Source of the DNA: Streptomyces sp. NBC_01471
Lineage (GTDB): Bacteria; Actinomycetota; Actinomycetes; Streptomycetales; Streptomycetaceae
NCBI RefSeq assembly: GCF_041438865.1
Contig: NZ_CP109450.1
Coordinates: 2,397,001 to 2,461,000, forward strand
Direction: 5' to 3'
DNA: 64,000 bases
Below the pieces are notes generated by a model. That model saw only the letters and a list, made by a program, of their open reading frames with translations, was not told the DNA's origin and did no database searches. A program made the translations under genes and the position numbers. Positions 42,031 through 51,563 of the stretch are shown here, one piece after another (position 1 is the stretch's first letter; every line of letters starts with the position of its first letter).

Positions 42031-42037
42031 GGTCCGG

Positions 42038-43048
42038 TCAGTTCAGCGGCTTCGGCAGCGGCTTGCCGTACCAGAGCTCCACCAGCCGGGCCGCGATCGA
42101 GATACCGGCCGGGGGCAGCACCTCCCCGGACTCTATGGCCGACCGCAGGTCCTCCCGCGAGAACCAGCGGGCCTCGCTGATCTCCTCGCCGTCCACCGTG
42201 ATCTCGGAGGACGTGGCCTGCGCCATGAAGCCGAGCATCAGACTGGACGGGAAGGGCCAGGGCTGGCTGGCGACGTACTGGACCGGGCCGACCGTCACAC
42301 CCGCCTCCTCGAACACCTCACGCGCCACCGCGGCCTCGATGGACTCGCCCGGCTCGACGAAACCGGCGAGCGTGGAGAACCGGCCCTCGGGCCAGTGCAC
42401 CTGCCGGCCGAGCAGTGCCCGGTCGTGCTCGTCGGTGACGAGCATGATCACGGCCGGGTCGGTACGGGGGTAGTGCTCGGCCCCGCAGGCCTGGCAGCGC
42501 CGGATGTGGCCCGCGGCGGCGATGACGGTGCGCTCACCGCAGCGGGAGCAGAACCGGTGCAGGCGCTGCCAGTTCTCCAGCGCCACCGCGTGCACCAGGA
42601 GCCCGGCGTCGAGCGGCGAGAGCAGCAGCCCGGCCTCACGCAGCCCGGCCGGCCGGGCCGACTGGTCCATCCGGCCGGGGAGGGTGTCCTTCTGGAGCGC
42701 GAAGTACCGCACTCCGTCCGCGTCCGTGCCGAGGAAGTAGCGGTGCTCCTCGGTGAGCGGGGCCTCGAACGACGGCGTCTTGAGCAGCTCGGTGCGGCCG
42801 TCGGGCGTCTCGTCGATCAGCGCCTGGCCGCCGGAGACCACGAAGACCCGGGTCGTCGGGTGGCTCCAGGCCGCCGCGAGCCACGCCTCGTCGAGGCGGT
42901 GGTGGGCTGCCCGGTCGATGCCGTTCGGGGCCGTCAGGCCGATCGGCCGGTACGGATCCGTGGCGGCGGCCGGGTCGTCGGTGGCCCGGCCGTCAGCGGC
43001 CCCGCCTCCGCTCGCGTGGCCTTCGGTGGCATTGCTGAAGTTGCTCAC
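42038..43048 (-). CDS. nudC: NAD(+) diphosphatase / NAD-RNA decapping Nudix enzyme
   Basis: 336 residues from GTG 43048 with GGAG upstream. The zinc ribbon (FCSRCG ... CQACG), the Nudix box (GFVEPGESIEAAVAREVFEEAG split around residue 245) and the NudC-specific SQPWPFPSSLMLGF motif are all present. It cleaves NADH/NAD to the mononucleotides and removes NAD caps from RNA. It follows the M20 peptidase gene by 41 bases in the adnA-adnB-M20-nudC operon. Confidence 0.95.
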   Translation of the reverse strand: MSNFSNATEGHASGGGAADGRATDDPAAATDPYRPIGLTAPNGIDRAAHHRLDEAWLAAAWSHPTTRVFVVSGGQALIDETPDGRTELLKTPSFEAPLTEEHRYFLGTDADGVRYFALQKDTLPGRMDQSARPAGLREAGLLLSPLDAGLLVHAVALENWQRLHRFCSRCGERTVIAAAGHIRRCQACGAEHYPRTDPAVIMLVTDEHDRALLGRQVHWPEGRFSTLAGFVEPGESIEAAVAREVFEEAGVTVGPVQYVASQPWPFPSSLMLGFMAQATSSEITVDGEEISEARWFSREDLRSAIESGEVLPPAGISIAARLVELWYGKPLPKPLN

Positions 43049-43089
43049 AGGTGCTTCCAACTCCCCCTCATGGACTGGGTGGTTCGGGT

Positions 43090-44493
43090 TCAGCATTCTC
43101 GTCGCAGGGCGTCGGCCATATCGCCCCACAGATGGGCGGTGGTCTCCACGCCCTTGAACAGCAGGCCGAGTTCGACCTTCTCGTTCGGTGCGTGCCAGCC
43201 GTCGGACGGCACGGAGATGCCCAGGAAGAGCACCGGGGCACCGAGGACGTCCTGGAGGTCGGCGGCGGGGCCCGAGCCGCCCTCCCGGGTGAAGCGGATC
43301 TTCTCGCCGAACGCCCGGCCCATGGCCCGTACGACCGACTGGAGCGCCGGGTGGTCCAGCGGGGTCAGGCACGGCCGGGTGCCGGCGCTGAACGTGATCT
43401 CCTGGCGGATCCCGGGCTCCGCCCGGCCCGCCGCCCACTCGGTGACGAGCTGCTCGATCCGGACCGGGTCCTGGCCCGCGACCAGCCGGAACGAGAGCTT
43501 GACCATGGCGGACGACGGGACGACCGTCTTGCCGCCCGCGCCCTGGTAGCCGCCGCCGATGCCGTTGACCTCGGCGGTCGGGCGGGCCCAGATCCGCTCC
43601 AGTGTGGTGTGGCCCCGCTCCCCGGCCGCCGCACGGGACTTGGCGGTCCGCAGCCACTCGCCCTCGTCGAAGGGCAGCTCGGAGAAGAGCTCGCGCTCGG
43701 CGTCCGTCAGTTCGGCGACCCCGTCGTAGAAGCCGGGGACGGCGACGCGCCCGTCGGCGTCGTGCAGCGCGGCGACCAGCCGGGCAGCGGCGGTGGCCGG
43801 GTTCGGGACGGCGCCGCCGAACGAGCCCGAGTGGATGTCCTGGTCGGGACCCCCGAAGGTGATCTCGCACTCGGCGAGGCCACGCATACCTGTGCAGACG
43901 GTCGGGGTCGTCTCGGACCACATGCCGGTGTCCGAGACGATCACCACGTCGGCGGCGAAGCGCTCGGCGTGCTGCTCGACCAGCTCCCTGAAGTGCGGGG
44001 AGCCGGACTCCTCCTCGCCCTCGACGAGGAGCTTGAGATTGACGGCGGGGGCGGTGCGGCCGGTGGCGGCGAGGTGGGCCCGGACACCGAGTGTGTGGAA
44101 GAACACCTGGCCCTTGTCGTCGGCGGCACCCCTGCCGTACATCCGGCCGTCCCTGACGACCGGCTCGAACGGGTCGGTGTGCCAGCCGTCCTCGACCGCA
44201 GCGGGCTGGACGTCGTGGTGGCCGTAGACGAGCACGGTCGGCGCTTCCGGGTCGCCCGAAGGCCACTCGGCGAACACCGCGGGGGCACCGGGCGTATCGA
44301 GGACCTCGGTGACCGGGAAGCCGGTGCCCTTGAGTGTGGCGGCCAGCCAGTCGGCGCTGCGGCGTACATCGGCTGCGTGCTCCGGCTGCGCGGAGACGGA
44401 GGGGATGCGCAGCCAGTCGGCCAGGTCGTCGAGGAAGGACCCGCGGTGCTGGTCGATGTACGTGCGGACAGCGCTGTCCGGGGTGTCGCTCAT
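43090..44493 (-). CDS. M20-family dipeptidase/metallopeptidase
   Basis: 467 residues from ATG 44493. Zinc-binding motifs of the M20 (ArgE/DapE/carnosinase) family: VLVYGHHDVQPA near residue 90, YGRGAADDKGQ near 125 and EGEEESGSPHF near 160. A central dimerisation domain follows. Substrate is a dipeptide or acylated amino acid; the gene context (helicase-nucleases and nudC) does not say which. Ten bases separate it from adnB. Confidence 0.93.
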   Translation of the reverse strand: MSDTPDSAVRTYIDQHRGSFLDDLADWLRIPSVSAQPEHAADVRRSADWLAATLKGTGFPVTEVLDTPGAPAVFAEWPSGDPEAPTVLVYGHHDVQPAAVEDGWHTDPFEPVVRDGRMYGRGAADDKGQVFFHTLGVRAHLAATGRTAPAVNLKLLVEGEEESGSPHFRELVEQHAERFAADVVIVSDTGMWSETTPTVCTGMRGLAECEITFGGPDQDIHSGSFGGAVPNPATAAARLVAALHDADGRVAVPGFYDGVAELTDAERELFSELPFDEGEWLRTAKSRAAAGERGHTTLERIWARPTAEVNGIGGGYQGAGGKTVVPSSAMVKLSFRLVAGQDPVRIEQLVTEWAAGRAEPGIRQEITFSAGTRPCLTPLDHPALQSVVRAMGRAFGEKIRFTREGGSGPAADLQDVLGAPVLFLGISVPSDGWHAPNEKVELGLLFKGVETTAHLWGDMADALRREC

Positions 44494-44503
44494 GCCGTCG
44501 AGC

Positions 44504-47500
44504 CTAACCGGCCGGTCGGGGTGGCTCGCCCGGTGGATCTCCGAGCAGGATCCGCTCAAGACCGGCCCGGCCCGGCAGCGGTGTGGGCCGGATCACTTCT
44601 CCGGTCCGTACGTAGAGGAACGCGGCCGTCACCGACGTGAGCGGAATGTGGTGCTGCTCGGCCCAGGCCAGGCGGTAGACGGCCAGCTGGAGCGGGTCGG
44701 CGGTGTGGGCGCGGTGGGTCTTCCAGTCGACGATCTCGTAGGTGTCGCGGGAGGTGCGGTAGACGGCGTCCATCCGGCCGCGGATCACCCTCCCGGCGAG
44801 GGTGAGGGTGAAGGGGGCCTCGACCCGGTGGGGTGTACGCCCGGCGTACGGGGTGCGCTCGAAGGCCGCCTTCAGTCCGGCCAGATCACGCTCGTCGGCG
44901 ATCTCCGGTTCGTCGTCGTCACCGCCGGGCAGCTCGTCGGGCCCGAGCATGGGCAGGGGCAGGTCCTCGAAACGCGACTCGACCCAGGCGTGGAAGCGGG
45001 TGCCGCGCCGGGCGGCGGGCTGCGGTGGGCGCGGCATGGGCCGGGCCAGCTCGTGCGCGAACGCGTCGGGGTCCTCGGCGAGGCGCAGCAGCTGGGTGGC
45101 GGTGAGAGTGAGCGGTACGGGGACGTCCCGCACGGTGCTCCTGGCGCGGAGCAGTTCGGCCGTGAGGGCGTCGAGGTCGCGGTCCCAGGAGGTGATGGTG
45201 CGGGCGTCCTCGGGGGTGAGCGGGGTCCTGGCGTGGGGCACGAGCGGTGGGGCGGGGGTGTCGTCGTGCGGGGCCGGCGTCCCGGGGCGCCGCTCCGGAC
45301 CCCGGTCGTCGAACGCCGGACCGGCCTGGGCCGCCGCTTCGTTCAGCTCGTCCATGACCAGGCCGGCCGCTGCCCTGCGGCGGGCCAGGGACGTCTCGTC
45401 CAGCGGCAGGGGCCAGGCGTGGTCCGCCGCCGCGTCCCGCAGCGCCGGGTTCTCCTCGTCCTCCTCCGGGGTGTCCGCCCAGACCTCCGTCTCGCCGTAC
45501 CCCGCGGCGCAGTGTTCCTGGAGCGCGAGCAGGAAGTCCGACGGGCCGCGCGGGCGCTTCTGGGTCGGTCCCCACCAGTGGGCCGAGCCGAGCAGCAGCG
45601 AGCGCGGGCGGGTGAAGGTGACGTAGCCGAGGCGGAGTTCCTCCGTGTGCTGGTGGGACTTCATCGCCGCCTTGAAAGCGGCGAGTCCCTTCGCGTCCCA
45701 CGCCCCGACCCCGGGGAGCGTCGTCGCGTCGCCGCGCAGCGCGTGCGGCAGCACCTTCGGCTGCGCCGTCCAGGACTCACGGGACTGCTCGCTCGGGAAC
45801 TGCCTGACCACCAGACCGGGAACGGCGACCACATCCCATTCGAGGCCCTTGGACTTGTGGGCGGTGAGGACCTTGACGGTGTTCTCGCCGCCGGGCAGCG
45901 CGTTGTCCAGCCCTTTCTCGTACTGGGCGGCCGTCCGCAGGAAGGCCAGGAAGGCCAGGAGGCTCGCCTCTCCGTCCAGCGACGCGAAGCCCGCCGCTAT
46001 GTCCAGGAAGTGCGAGAGGGTCTCGCGCCGGCGGGCGGCCAGGGCGTGCGGCGAGGCCGAGAGCTCGACCTCCAGGCCCGTCGTGGCGAGCACCCGGTGC
46101 AGTACGTCCATCAGCGGGTCGGCCAGCGAGCGCCGCAGATCGCGCAGTTCGGCAGCGAGGCGGGCGAACCTCACCCGGGCGTCCGCGGAGAACGGAAGCC
46201 CGTCGTCCGACCCGTCGGGGAAGCCCCCTTCCGCGCTCCCGCCACCGGCCAGGAACGTGTCCAGCGCGTCCGCCAGCGAGACCACCTCGGCCGGGTCGAC
46301 GCCTTCGACGGCCTCGGCGAGCCGCTGGTCCGGGTCGGCCCCCTCCGCGCCCGCGGCGCCGTCGTGGCGCACAAGCAGCCGCGCCCGGCGGCCCAGCAGC
46401 GCCAGGTCGCGCGGGCCGATCCGCCAGCGCGGCCCGGTCAGCAGCCGGACCAGCGAGGCGTTGGCCCCCGGGTCCTGGAGCACCTCGCAGACCGCGACCA
46501 GGTCGGCGACCTCGGGGAGGTGCAGGAGCCCCGAGAGGCCGACCACCTCGACCGGCACGTCCCGGGCCACCAGCGCGCCCTGGATCTCCGCGAAGTCACC
46601 CGCGGTGCGGCAGAGCACCGCGATCTCGCCCGGGTCCTTGCCCGTACGCACCAGATGCGCGAGCGAGTCCGCCAGCCAGCCGATCTCCTCCTCGTGCGTC
46701 CGGAGCAGGGCGCACCGCACCATGCCGTCCCGCTCGGCGCCCGGCGCGGGCCGCAGCGCCTCGACGCCCGCGTGCATCGCGCGCAGCGGCGCCGCGAGGC
46801 CGTTGGCCAGGTCGAGGAGGCGGCCGCCGCTGCGCCGGTTCTCGCTCAGCGAGAAGCGGGTGGCGGGGCTCCCGTCGGCGTACGGGAAGTGCTCGGGGAA
46901 GTCGTCCAGGTTGGCGACGGACGCGCCGCGCCAGCCGTAGATCGCCTGACAGGGGTCGCCCACGGCGGTCACCGCATGGCCGCTGCCGCCCCCGAACAGG
47001 CCGGAGAGCAGCAGCCGCTGGGCGACGGAGGTGTCCTGGTACTCGTCGAGCAGGACCACCCGGAACTCGTCCCGCAGGATGGTGCCCACCTCTGGCCTGG
47101 TCAGCGCCAGTTCGGCGGAGAGGGCGATCTGGTCGCCGAAGTCGAGCAGGTCACGGCTGCGTTTGGCCGCGCGGTAGCGGCTCACCAGATCGAGCAGTTC
47201 CCGGCGGGCGCCCGCCGCCTCCGGGACCTTGCGCAGTTCGGCGTTGGAGAGCCGGGCGCCCTCCAGCGTGGCCAGCAGATCGGTGTCGTACGCGCGCAGT
47301 GTCTCCGGGGTCACCAGATGCTCGGCCAGCTCGCCGTCCAGCGCCAGCAGGTCGCTCACCAGCGAGGAGAAGGACTTCGTCAGCGCCGGATAGGGGCCCG
47401 GCGCCTCCTTGAGCACCCTCGCTGCCAGCTGGTAGCGGGTGGCGTCGGCGAGCAGCCGGGAGGACGGCTCCAGGCCGATCCGCAGCCCGTGGTCGGTGAG

Positions 47501-47950
47501 CAGCTGTCCGGCGAAGGCGTGGTACGTCGAGATGCGCGGCTCGCCCGGCGAGTAGTAGGGGTCCGCACTCGCCGTCGGCACCGAGGGGTGGCGGCCGGAT
47601 GACGGTGCCGGACGGTGCGGCGGATCGATGACGTCCGGGTCGGTGACCCCGGCGCGGACCAGTGCCTTGCGGACCCGCTCGGCCAGCTCGCCGGCCGCCT
47701 TGTTGGTGAAGGTCAGCCCGAGCACCTGCTCGGGCGCGACCTGCCCGGTCCCCACCAGCCACACCACCCGCGCGGCCATCACCGTGGTCTTCCCCGAACC
47801 GGCTCCGGCCACGATGACCTGCGGGGCGGGCGGCGCCGTGATGCAGGCCGTCTGCTCCGGGGTGAAGGGGATGCCGAGGAGCTCCTTGAGCTGCTCGGGG
47901 TCGGTGATGCGTGGGGTCACCTCAGAAAGGCTAACGGCGCCCTGTGACAT
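44504..47950 (-). CDS. adnB: UvrD-like helicase-nuclease, AdnB-like
   Basis: 1148 residues. N-terminal SF1 helicase: Walker A VAGAGSGKTT, LTFTNKAAGELAERV, Walker B VVLLDEYQDTSVAQRLLL, and a late KVLTAHKSKGLEWDVVAVPG. A C-terminal PD-(D/E)XK nuclease has RGRMDAVYR followed by YEIVDWKTHR and QLAVYRLAWAE. It lacks the iron-sulfur cysteines of its partner. AdnA and AdnB form the actinobacterial end-resecting helicase-nuclease. The A/B naming here follows size and gene order recalled from mycobacteria. Confidence 0.9.
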   Translation of the reverse strand: MSQGAVSLSEVTPRITDPEQLKELLGIPFTPEQTACITAPPAPQVIVAGAGSGKTTVMAARVVWLVGTGQVAPEQVLGLTFTNKAAGELAERVRKALVRAGVTDPDVIDPPHRPAPSSGRHPSVPTASADPYYSPGEPRISTYHAFAGQLLTDHGLRIGLEPSSRLLADATRYQLAARVLKEAPGPYPALTKSFSSLVSDLLALDGELAEHLVTPETLRAYDTDLLATLEGARLSNAELRKVPEAAGARRELLDLVSRYRAAKRSRDLLDFGDQIALSAELALTRPEVGTILRDEFRVVLLDEYQDTSVAQRLLLSGLFGGGSGHAVTAVGDPCQAIYGWRGASVANLDDFPEHFPYADGSPATRFSLSENRRSGGRLLDLANGLAAPLRAMHAGVEALRPAPGAERDGMVRCALLRTHEEEIGWLADSLAHLVRTGKDPGEIAVLCRTAGDFAEIQGALVARDVPVEVVGLSGLLHLPEVADLVAVCEVLQDPGANASLVRLLTGPRWRIGPRDLALLGRRARLLVRHDGAAGAEGADPDQRLAEAVEGVDPAEVVSLADALDTFLAGGGSAEGGFPDGSDDGLPFSADARVRFARLAAELRDLRRSLADPLMDVLHRVLATTGLEVELSASPHALAARRRETLSHFLDIAAGFASLDGEASLLAFLAFLRTAAQYEKGLDNALPGGENTVKVLTAHKSKGLEWDVVAVPGLVVRQFPSEQSRESWTAQPKVLPHALRGDATTLPGVGAWDAKGLAAFKAAMKSHQHTEELRLGYVTFTRPRSLLLGSAHWWGPTQKRPRGPSDFLLALQEHCAAGYGETEVWADTPEEDEENPALRDAAADHAWPLPLDETSLARRRAAAGLVMDELNEAAAQAGPAFDDRGPERRPGTPAPHDDTPAPPLVPHARTPLTPEDARTITSWDRDLDALTAELLRARSTVRDVPVPLTLTATQLLRLAEDPDAFAHELARPMPRPPQPAARRGTRFHAWVESRFEDLPLPMLGPDELPGGDDDEPEIADERDLAGLKAAFERTPYAGRTPHRVEAPFTLTLAGRVIRGRMDAVYRTSRDTYEIVDWKTHRAHTADPLQLAVYRLAWAEQHHIPLTSVTAAFLYVRTGEVIRPTPLPGRAGLERILLGDPPGEPPRPAG

Positions 47951-48014
47951 TCCCGCCCGGCCCGCTCACGTACTCGCCGGGGCCCGCTCACGTACTGCTG
48001 TCGTCGTAGCGCCG

Positions 48015-51000
48015 TCACTCGACGATGTGGCGCCCCTCGGGCAGGGCGCTGCAGGACGCCCGGAACGCGCAGTGCGTGCAGTGGCTGCCCGTCGTCGGTG
48101 TGAAGCGCTCGTCCAGCACCTTCCCGGCGGCGGTGGCCAGCAGGTCGCCGACCCACTCCCCCGCGAGCGGTTCCTGCGACTGGACCTTGGGCAGCGCGTC
48201 CCCGCCCTCCTTCCTGGCGGCGGCCTGCCGCAGCTGTACGAGCTCGGCGCCGCCCGCGTCGGGGCGCATGCCGCCGAAGACCTCGTCCACCGCTCCTTCG
48301 CGGACCGCGAGCTGGTACACCGCGAGCTGCGGATGGCGGGCCACCTCGTCCTTCGTGGGCGCCTGCTTGCCGGTCTTGAAGTCGACGACGTACGCACGGC
48401 CCTCCGCGTCCCGTTCGACCCGGTCCATGGAGCCCCGGATCCGCACCTGGTACTCACCGGCCTCCAGGGTCACGTCGAAGGGGTGCTCGGTGGCGGCCGG
48501 GGTGCGGCCCGTGCGGTCCATGACGTGCCAGCGCAGGAAGCGTTCCAGCGCGGCGCGCGCGTTCTCCTTCTCCTGGCCGGACTTCCAGGGGGCGTCGAAG
48601 GCGAGCGAGTTCCAGACCGAGTCGAGCCGTTCCATCAGGACGGCCAGGTCGGCCGGGGTCCGCCCGGACGCCACTTCGTCCGCGAGGACGTGCACCACGT
48701 TGCCGAAACCCTGGGCGGCGGTGGCGGGCGCGTCCGCCTTCACCTCACGGCCCAGGAACCACTGGAGCGAGCAGGTGTGGGCGAGCTGGTCCAGGGCGCT
48801 CCCGGAGAGCGCGACCGGCTGCGCGGGGTCGCGCACCGGGACCGCGGAGTGCGTCGGCTCGTACAGCCCCCACCAGCGGTACGGATGCGCCGCGGGCACC
48901 AGCGGCTGGCCCTCCTCGTCCGCGAGCGCGGCCAGCCGGGCGAGCCGGTGGGCGGCGGCCTCGCGCAGCTCCGCGGACGCCTTCGGGTCGACGGTCGTGG
49001 CGCGCAGCTCCGCGACGAGCGGGGCCACCGCGAGGGGGCGCCGGGGGCGGCCCGTGACGTCCTTCGGCTCCACCCCCAGCTCAGTGAGGAAGCGCGACGG
49101 CTGGTCCCCGTCGTCGGCCGGTGCCTTCACCGCGGTCACGACGAGCCGGTCGCGGGCACGGGTGGCCGCGACGTAGAAGAGCCGGCGCTCCTCGGCGAGC
49201 AGCGCACCGGGGCTGAGCGGTTCGGCGATCCCGTCGCGCCCGATCCGGTCCGCCTCCAGCAGGGAGCCGCGCCGCCTGAGGTCGGGCCACAGCCCTTCCT
49301 GCACACCGGCGACGACGACCAGGCCCCACTCCAGGCCCTTGGCGCGGTGTGCGGTCATGAGCTGGACCGCCTCGGGGCGCACGGTCCGCTTCGACAGGGT
49401 GTCGGCGGCGATGTCCTGGGCGTCGACCTCTTCCAGGAAGTTGAGCGCGCCGCGCCCGCCGGTGCGTTCCTCGGCGCGGGCCGCGGTGTCGAAGAGCGCG
49501 CACACGGCGTCCAGGTCGCGGTCGGCGTTGCGCCCGGCGGCCCCGCCCCGCAGGGTGGCGCGCTCCAGGCGCCGGGGCCAGCCGGTGCCGCTCCACAGCT
49601 CCCAGAGGGCCTGTTCGGCGGTGCCGCCGTTCTCCAGGAGCGCGCGGGTCCTGCTCAGGAGCTTGCCGAGCTGCTGAGCGCCCCTGGCGTACGCGGGGTC
49701 GTGCGCGATCAGCCGTCCGGGCTCGGCCAGTGCGCGGGCGAGCAGTTCGTCGGACGGCGCGGGCAGCCTGTTGCCGCCCGCCCGTTCCTCGTCGCGCAGG
49801 GCGCGGCCGAGGCGGCGCAGGTCGGCGGCGTCCATGCCGCCGAGCGGCGAGGTGAGGAGCGCGAGAGCCGTCTCGGTGGACAGCCGGGCGGCGGGGGCCC
49901 CGCCTCCGGCCACCTGGTCCCCTTCCGCTTCCGCTTCCTCTTCCCCTGCCCCTGCCCCTGCCCCTGCCCCTGTCAGTGCCGCCTCCGCCACCGCCCGCAG
50001 CGCCGTCAGCAGCGGGGTGACCGCGGGCTCGTGGCGCAGCGGTACGTCGTCGCCCGCGATGTCCAGTGGGACCCCGGCCGAGGTCAGTGCACGGCGCACC
50101 GCCGGGATGGAGCGGCCGCCCGCACGGACCAGGACCGCCATGTCGTTCCACGGCACGCCCTCCTCCAGGTGGGCCCGGCGCAGGACGTCCGCGATGTTGT
50201 CCAGCTCGGTGCCGGCCGTCGGGTAGGTGTACGCCTCGACCCGGCCCCCGGCCCGTACCGCCGACAGGTCCCGGTGCGCGCGCACCTTCGCCGCCGGGAG
50301 CCGGGGCAGTGGCATGCGCTGGGTGAGCAGCCGGGTCGCCGTCAGCAGGGCCGTGGCGGAGCGGCGTGAGGTGGTCAGCACCTCGACGGGGGCCGGGCGG
50401 CCGTCGGTGCGGGGAAACGTGTCGGGGAAGTCCAGGATGCCGTTCACGTCGGCGCCCCGGAACGCGTAGATCGACTGGTCCGGGTCGCCGAACGCGACCA
50501 GGGTCCGGCCGCCGCCCGCCAGTGCGTGCAGCAGCCGGACCTGGGCCGGGTCGGTGTCCTGGTACTCGTCGACGAAGACCGCGTCGTAGCGGAGGTCGGC
50601 CCGCTCGGCCAGCGGCACCGCGCGGTGCACCAGCTCCGCGTAGTCGACGACGCCCTGCGCGTCGAGGACGTCCAGGTACTCGGCGAGGAACCCGGCCGCC
50701 GCGTGCCAGTCGGGGCGCCCCGTGCGGTCCGCGAACGCGGCCAGGGTCTCCGGGCCGAGCCCCAGCTCCCGGCTGCGGGCGAGCACCGCGCGCACCTCGT
50801 CGGCGAAGCCGCGGGTCGTCAGACAGGCCCGCAGCTCGTCGGGCCAGCGGATCCGGTCCAGGTCGACCTGCCCGGCCAGCAGCTCCCGCACCGCGACGTC
50901 CTGCTCGGGCCCTGACAGCAGCCGCAGCGGCTCGGCGAAGAGGTCGGCGTCCTGGTGGGCGCGGACCAGGGCGTAGCAGAAGGAGTGGAAGGTGGTCGCC

Positions 51001-51383
51001 TGCGGGCCGTACGTGCCGATCCGGGATCCGGCGCCGCCCGCGCCGTCGGCGGACCCGCCGGGGAGCGGCCCGGGCCCGCTGCCCTGGATCCGTACGGCCA
51101 TCCGGTCGCGCAGCTCCACCGCGGCCCGGCGGCTGAAGGTGAGGACGAGGATCCGTTCGGGATCCGTCCCGTCGGCGATGCGCCGGGCCACCGCTTCCAC
51201 GAGCGTGGTGGATTTGCCGGTGCCCGGCCCGGCCAGGACCAGCAGCGGCCCGGTGCGGTGATCAACCACCGCGCGCTGCCGTGCGTCCAGTACGGGTGGA
51301 TCCACGGTGCCCGGCGGGGTGCGCACCAGTCGGTACGCGCCCGGGGCCCGTTGCCGTACCCGGTGGGAAGTGGAGGTGCTCAC
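48015..51383 (-). CDS. adnA: UvrD-like helicase-nuclease with Fe-S cysteines, AdnA-like
   Basis: 1122 residues from GTG 51383. SF1 helicase motifs: Walker A VLAGPGTGKSTTLVEAV, Walker B FVDEYQDTDPAQ, LMTAHRAKGLEWGLVVVAG. The C-terminal PD-(D/E)XK nuclease has IRGSMDRVERD, YVVDFKTGK and a cysteine set (HTCSLQWFL ... CTHCAFRASC) that would hold an iron-sulfur cluster. Residues near 470 form an Ala-Gly/Glu run coded by five exact CCCCTG hexamers (49943-49972). It is transcribed first, 64 bases before adnB. Confidence 0.9.
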   Translation of the reverse strand: MSTSTSHRVRQRAPGAYRLVRTPPGTVDPPVLDARQRAVVDHRTGPLLVLAGPGTGKSTTLVEAVARRIADGTDPERILVLTFSRRAAVELRDRMAVRIQGSGPGPLPGGSADGAGGAGSRIGTYGPQATTFHSFCYALVRAHQDADLFAEPLRLLSGPEQDVAVRELLAGQVDLDRIRWPDELRACLTTRGFADEVRAVLARSRELGLGPETLAAFADRTGRPDWHAAAGFLAEYLDVLDAQGVVDYAELVHRAVPLAERADLRYDAVFVDEYQDTDPAQVRLLHALAGGGRTLVAFGDPDQSIYAFRGADVNGILDFPDTFPRTDGRPAPVEVLTTSRRSATALLTATRLLTQRMPLPRLPAAKVRAHRDLSAVRAGGRVEAYTYPTAGTELDNIADVLRRAHLEEGVPWNDMAVLVRAGGRSIPAVRRALTSAGVPLDIAGDDVPLRHEPAVTPLLTALRAVAEAALTGAGAGAGAGEEEAEAEGDQVAGGGAPAARLSTETALALLTSPLGGMDAADLRRLGRALRDEERAGGNRLPAPSDELLARALAEPGRLIAHDPAYARGAQQLGKLLSRTRALLENGGTAEQALWELWSGTGWPRRLERATLRGGAAGRNADRDLDAVCALFDTAARAEERTGGRGALNFLEEVDAQDIAADTLSKRTVRPEAVQLMTAHRAKGLEWGLVVVAGVQEGLWPDLRRRGSLLEADRIGRDGIAEPLSPGALLAEERRLFYVAATRARDRLVVTAVKAPADDGDQPSRFLTELGVEPKDVTGRPRRPLAVAPLVAELRATTVDPKASAELREAAAHRLARLAALADEEGQPLVPAAHPYRWWGLYEPTHSAVPVRDPAQPVALSGSALDQLAHTCSLQWFLGREVKADAPATAAQGFGNVVHVLADEVASGRTPADLAVLMERLDSVWNSLAFDAPWKSGQEKENARAALERFLRWHVMDRTGRTPAATEHPFDVTLEAGEYQVRIRGSMDRVERDAEGRAYVVDFKTGKQAPTKDEVARHPQLAVYQLAVREGAVDEVFGGMRPDAGGAELVQLRQAAARKEGGDALPKVQSQEPLAGEWVGDLLATAAGKVLDERFTPTTGSHCTHCAFRASCSALPEGRHIVE
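49943..49972. repeat. Five exact CCCCTG hexamers inside adnA
   Basis: An in-frame hexanucleotide array coding for alternating Ala-Gly on the minus strand in a flexible acidic linker of AdnA. Length changes by slippage would keep the frame. Confidence 0.85.
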
Positions 51384-51563
51384 GTGGATCGCCGGTCCTG
51401 GAAGGGGTGCGTGGATGTGCGGGCGGAAGGGGCGGGGGCGTGCCCGCGGTGCCCCGCCGACGCTACGCCGTCGGGCGGTGTGACCGGGACGACAGTGGCC
51501 CGGGCCGCGCGTACTCCGTACGGGTCTCAGACCACCCGCGGGAGGGCCGAATGGCGGAAGCTG

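Noticed and set aside
42038..44266. 742-codon minus-strand frame extending upstream of nudC
   Set aside because: Only the last 336 codons are NudC; the upstream part is an out-of-frame shadow of the M20 peptidase gene, and a GTG with a site exists at 43048.
44309..47602. Very long plus-strand open frame (over 1,000 codons) opposite adnB
   Set aside because: It is a shadow frame caused by G+C-biased third codon positions; the antisense helicase-nuclease has clear motifs and the plus-strand translation has none.
47628..50369. Long plus-strand open frame opposite adnA
   Set aside because: Repetitive Arg/Gly/Val-rich translation without domains, antisense to a well-supported gene.
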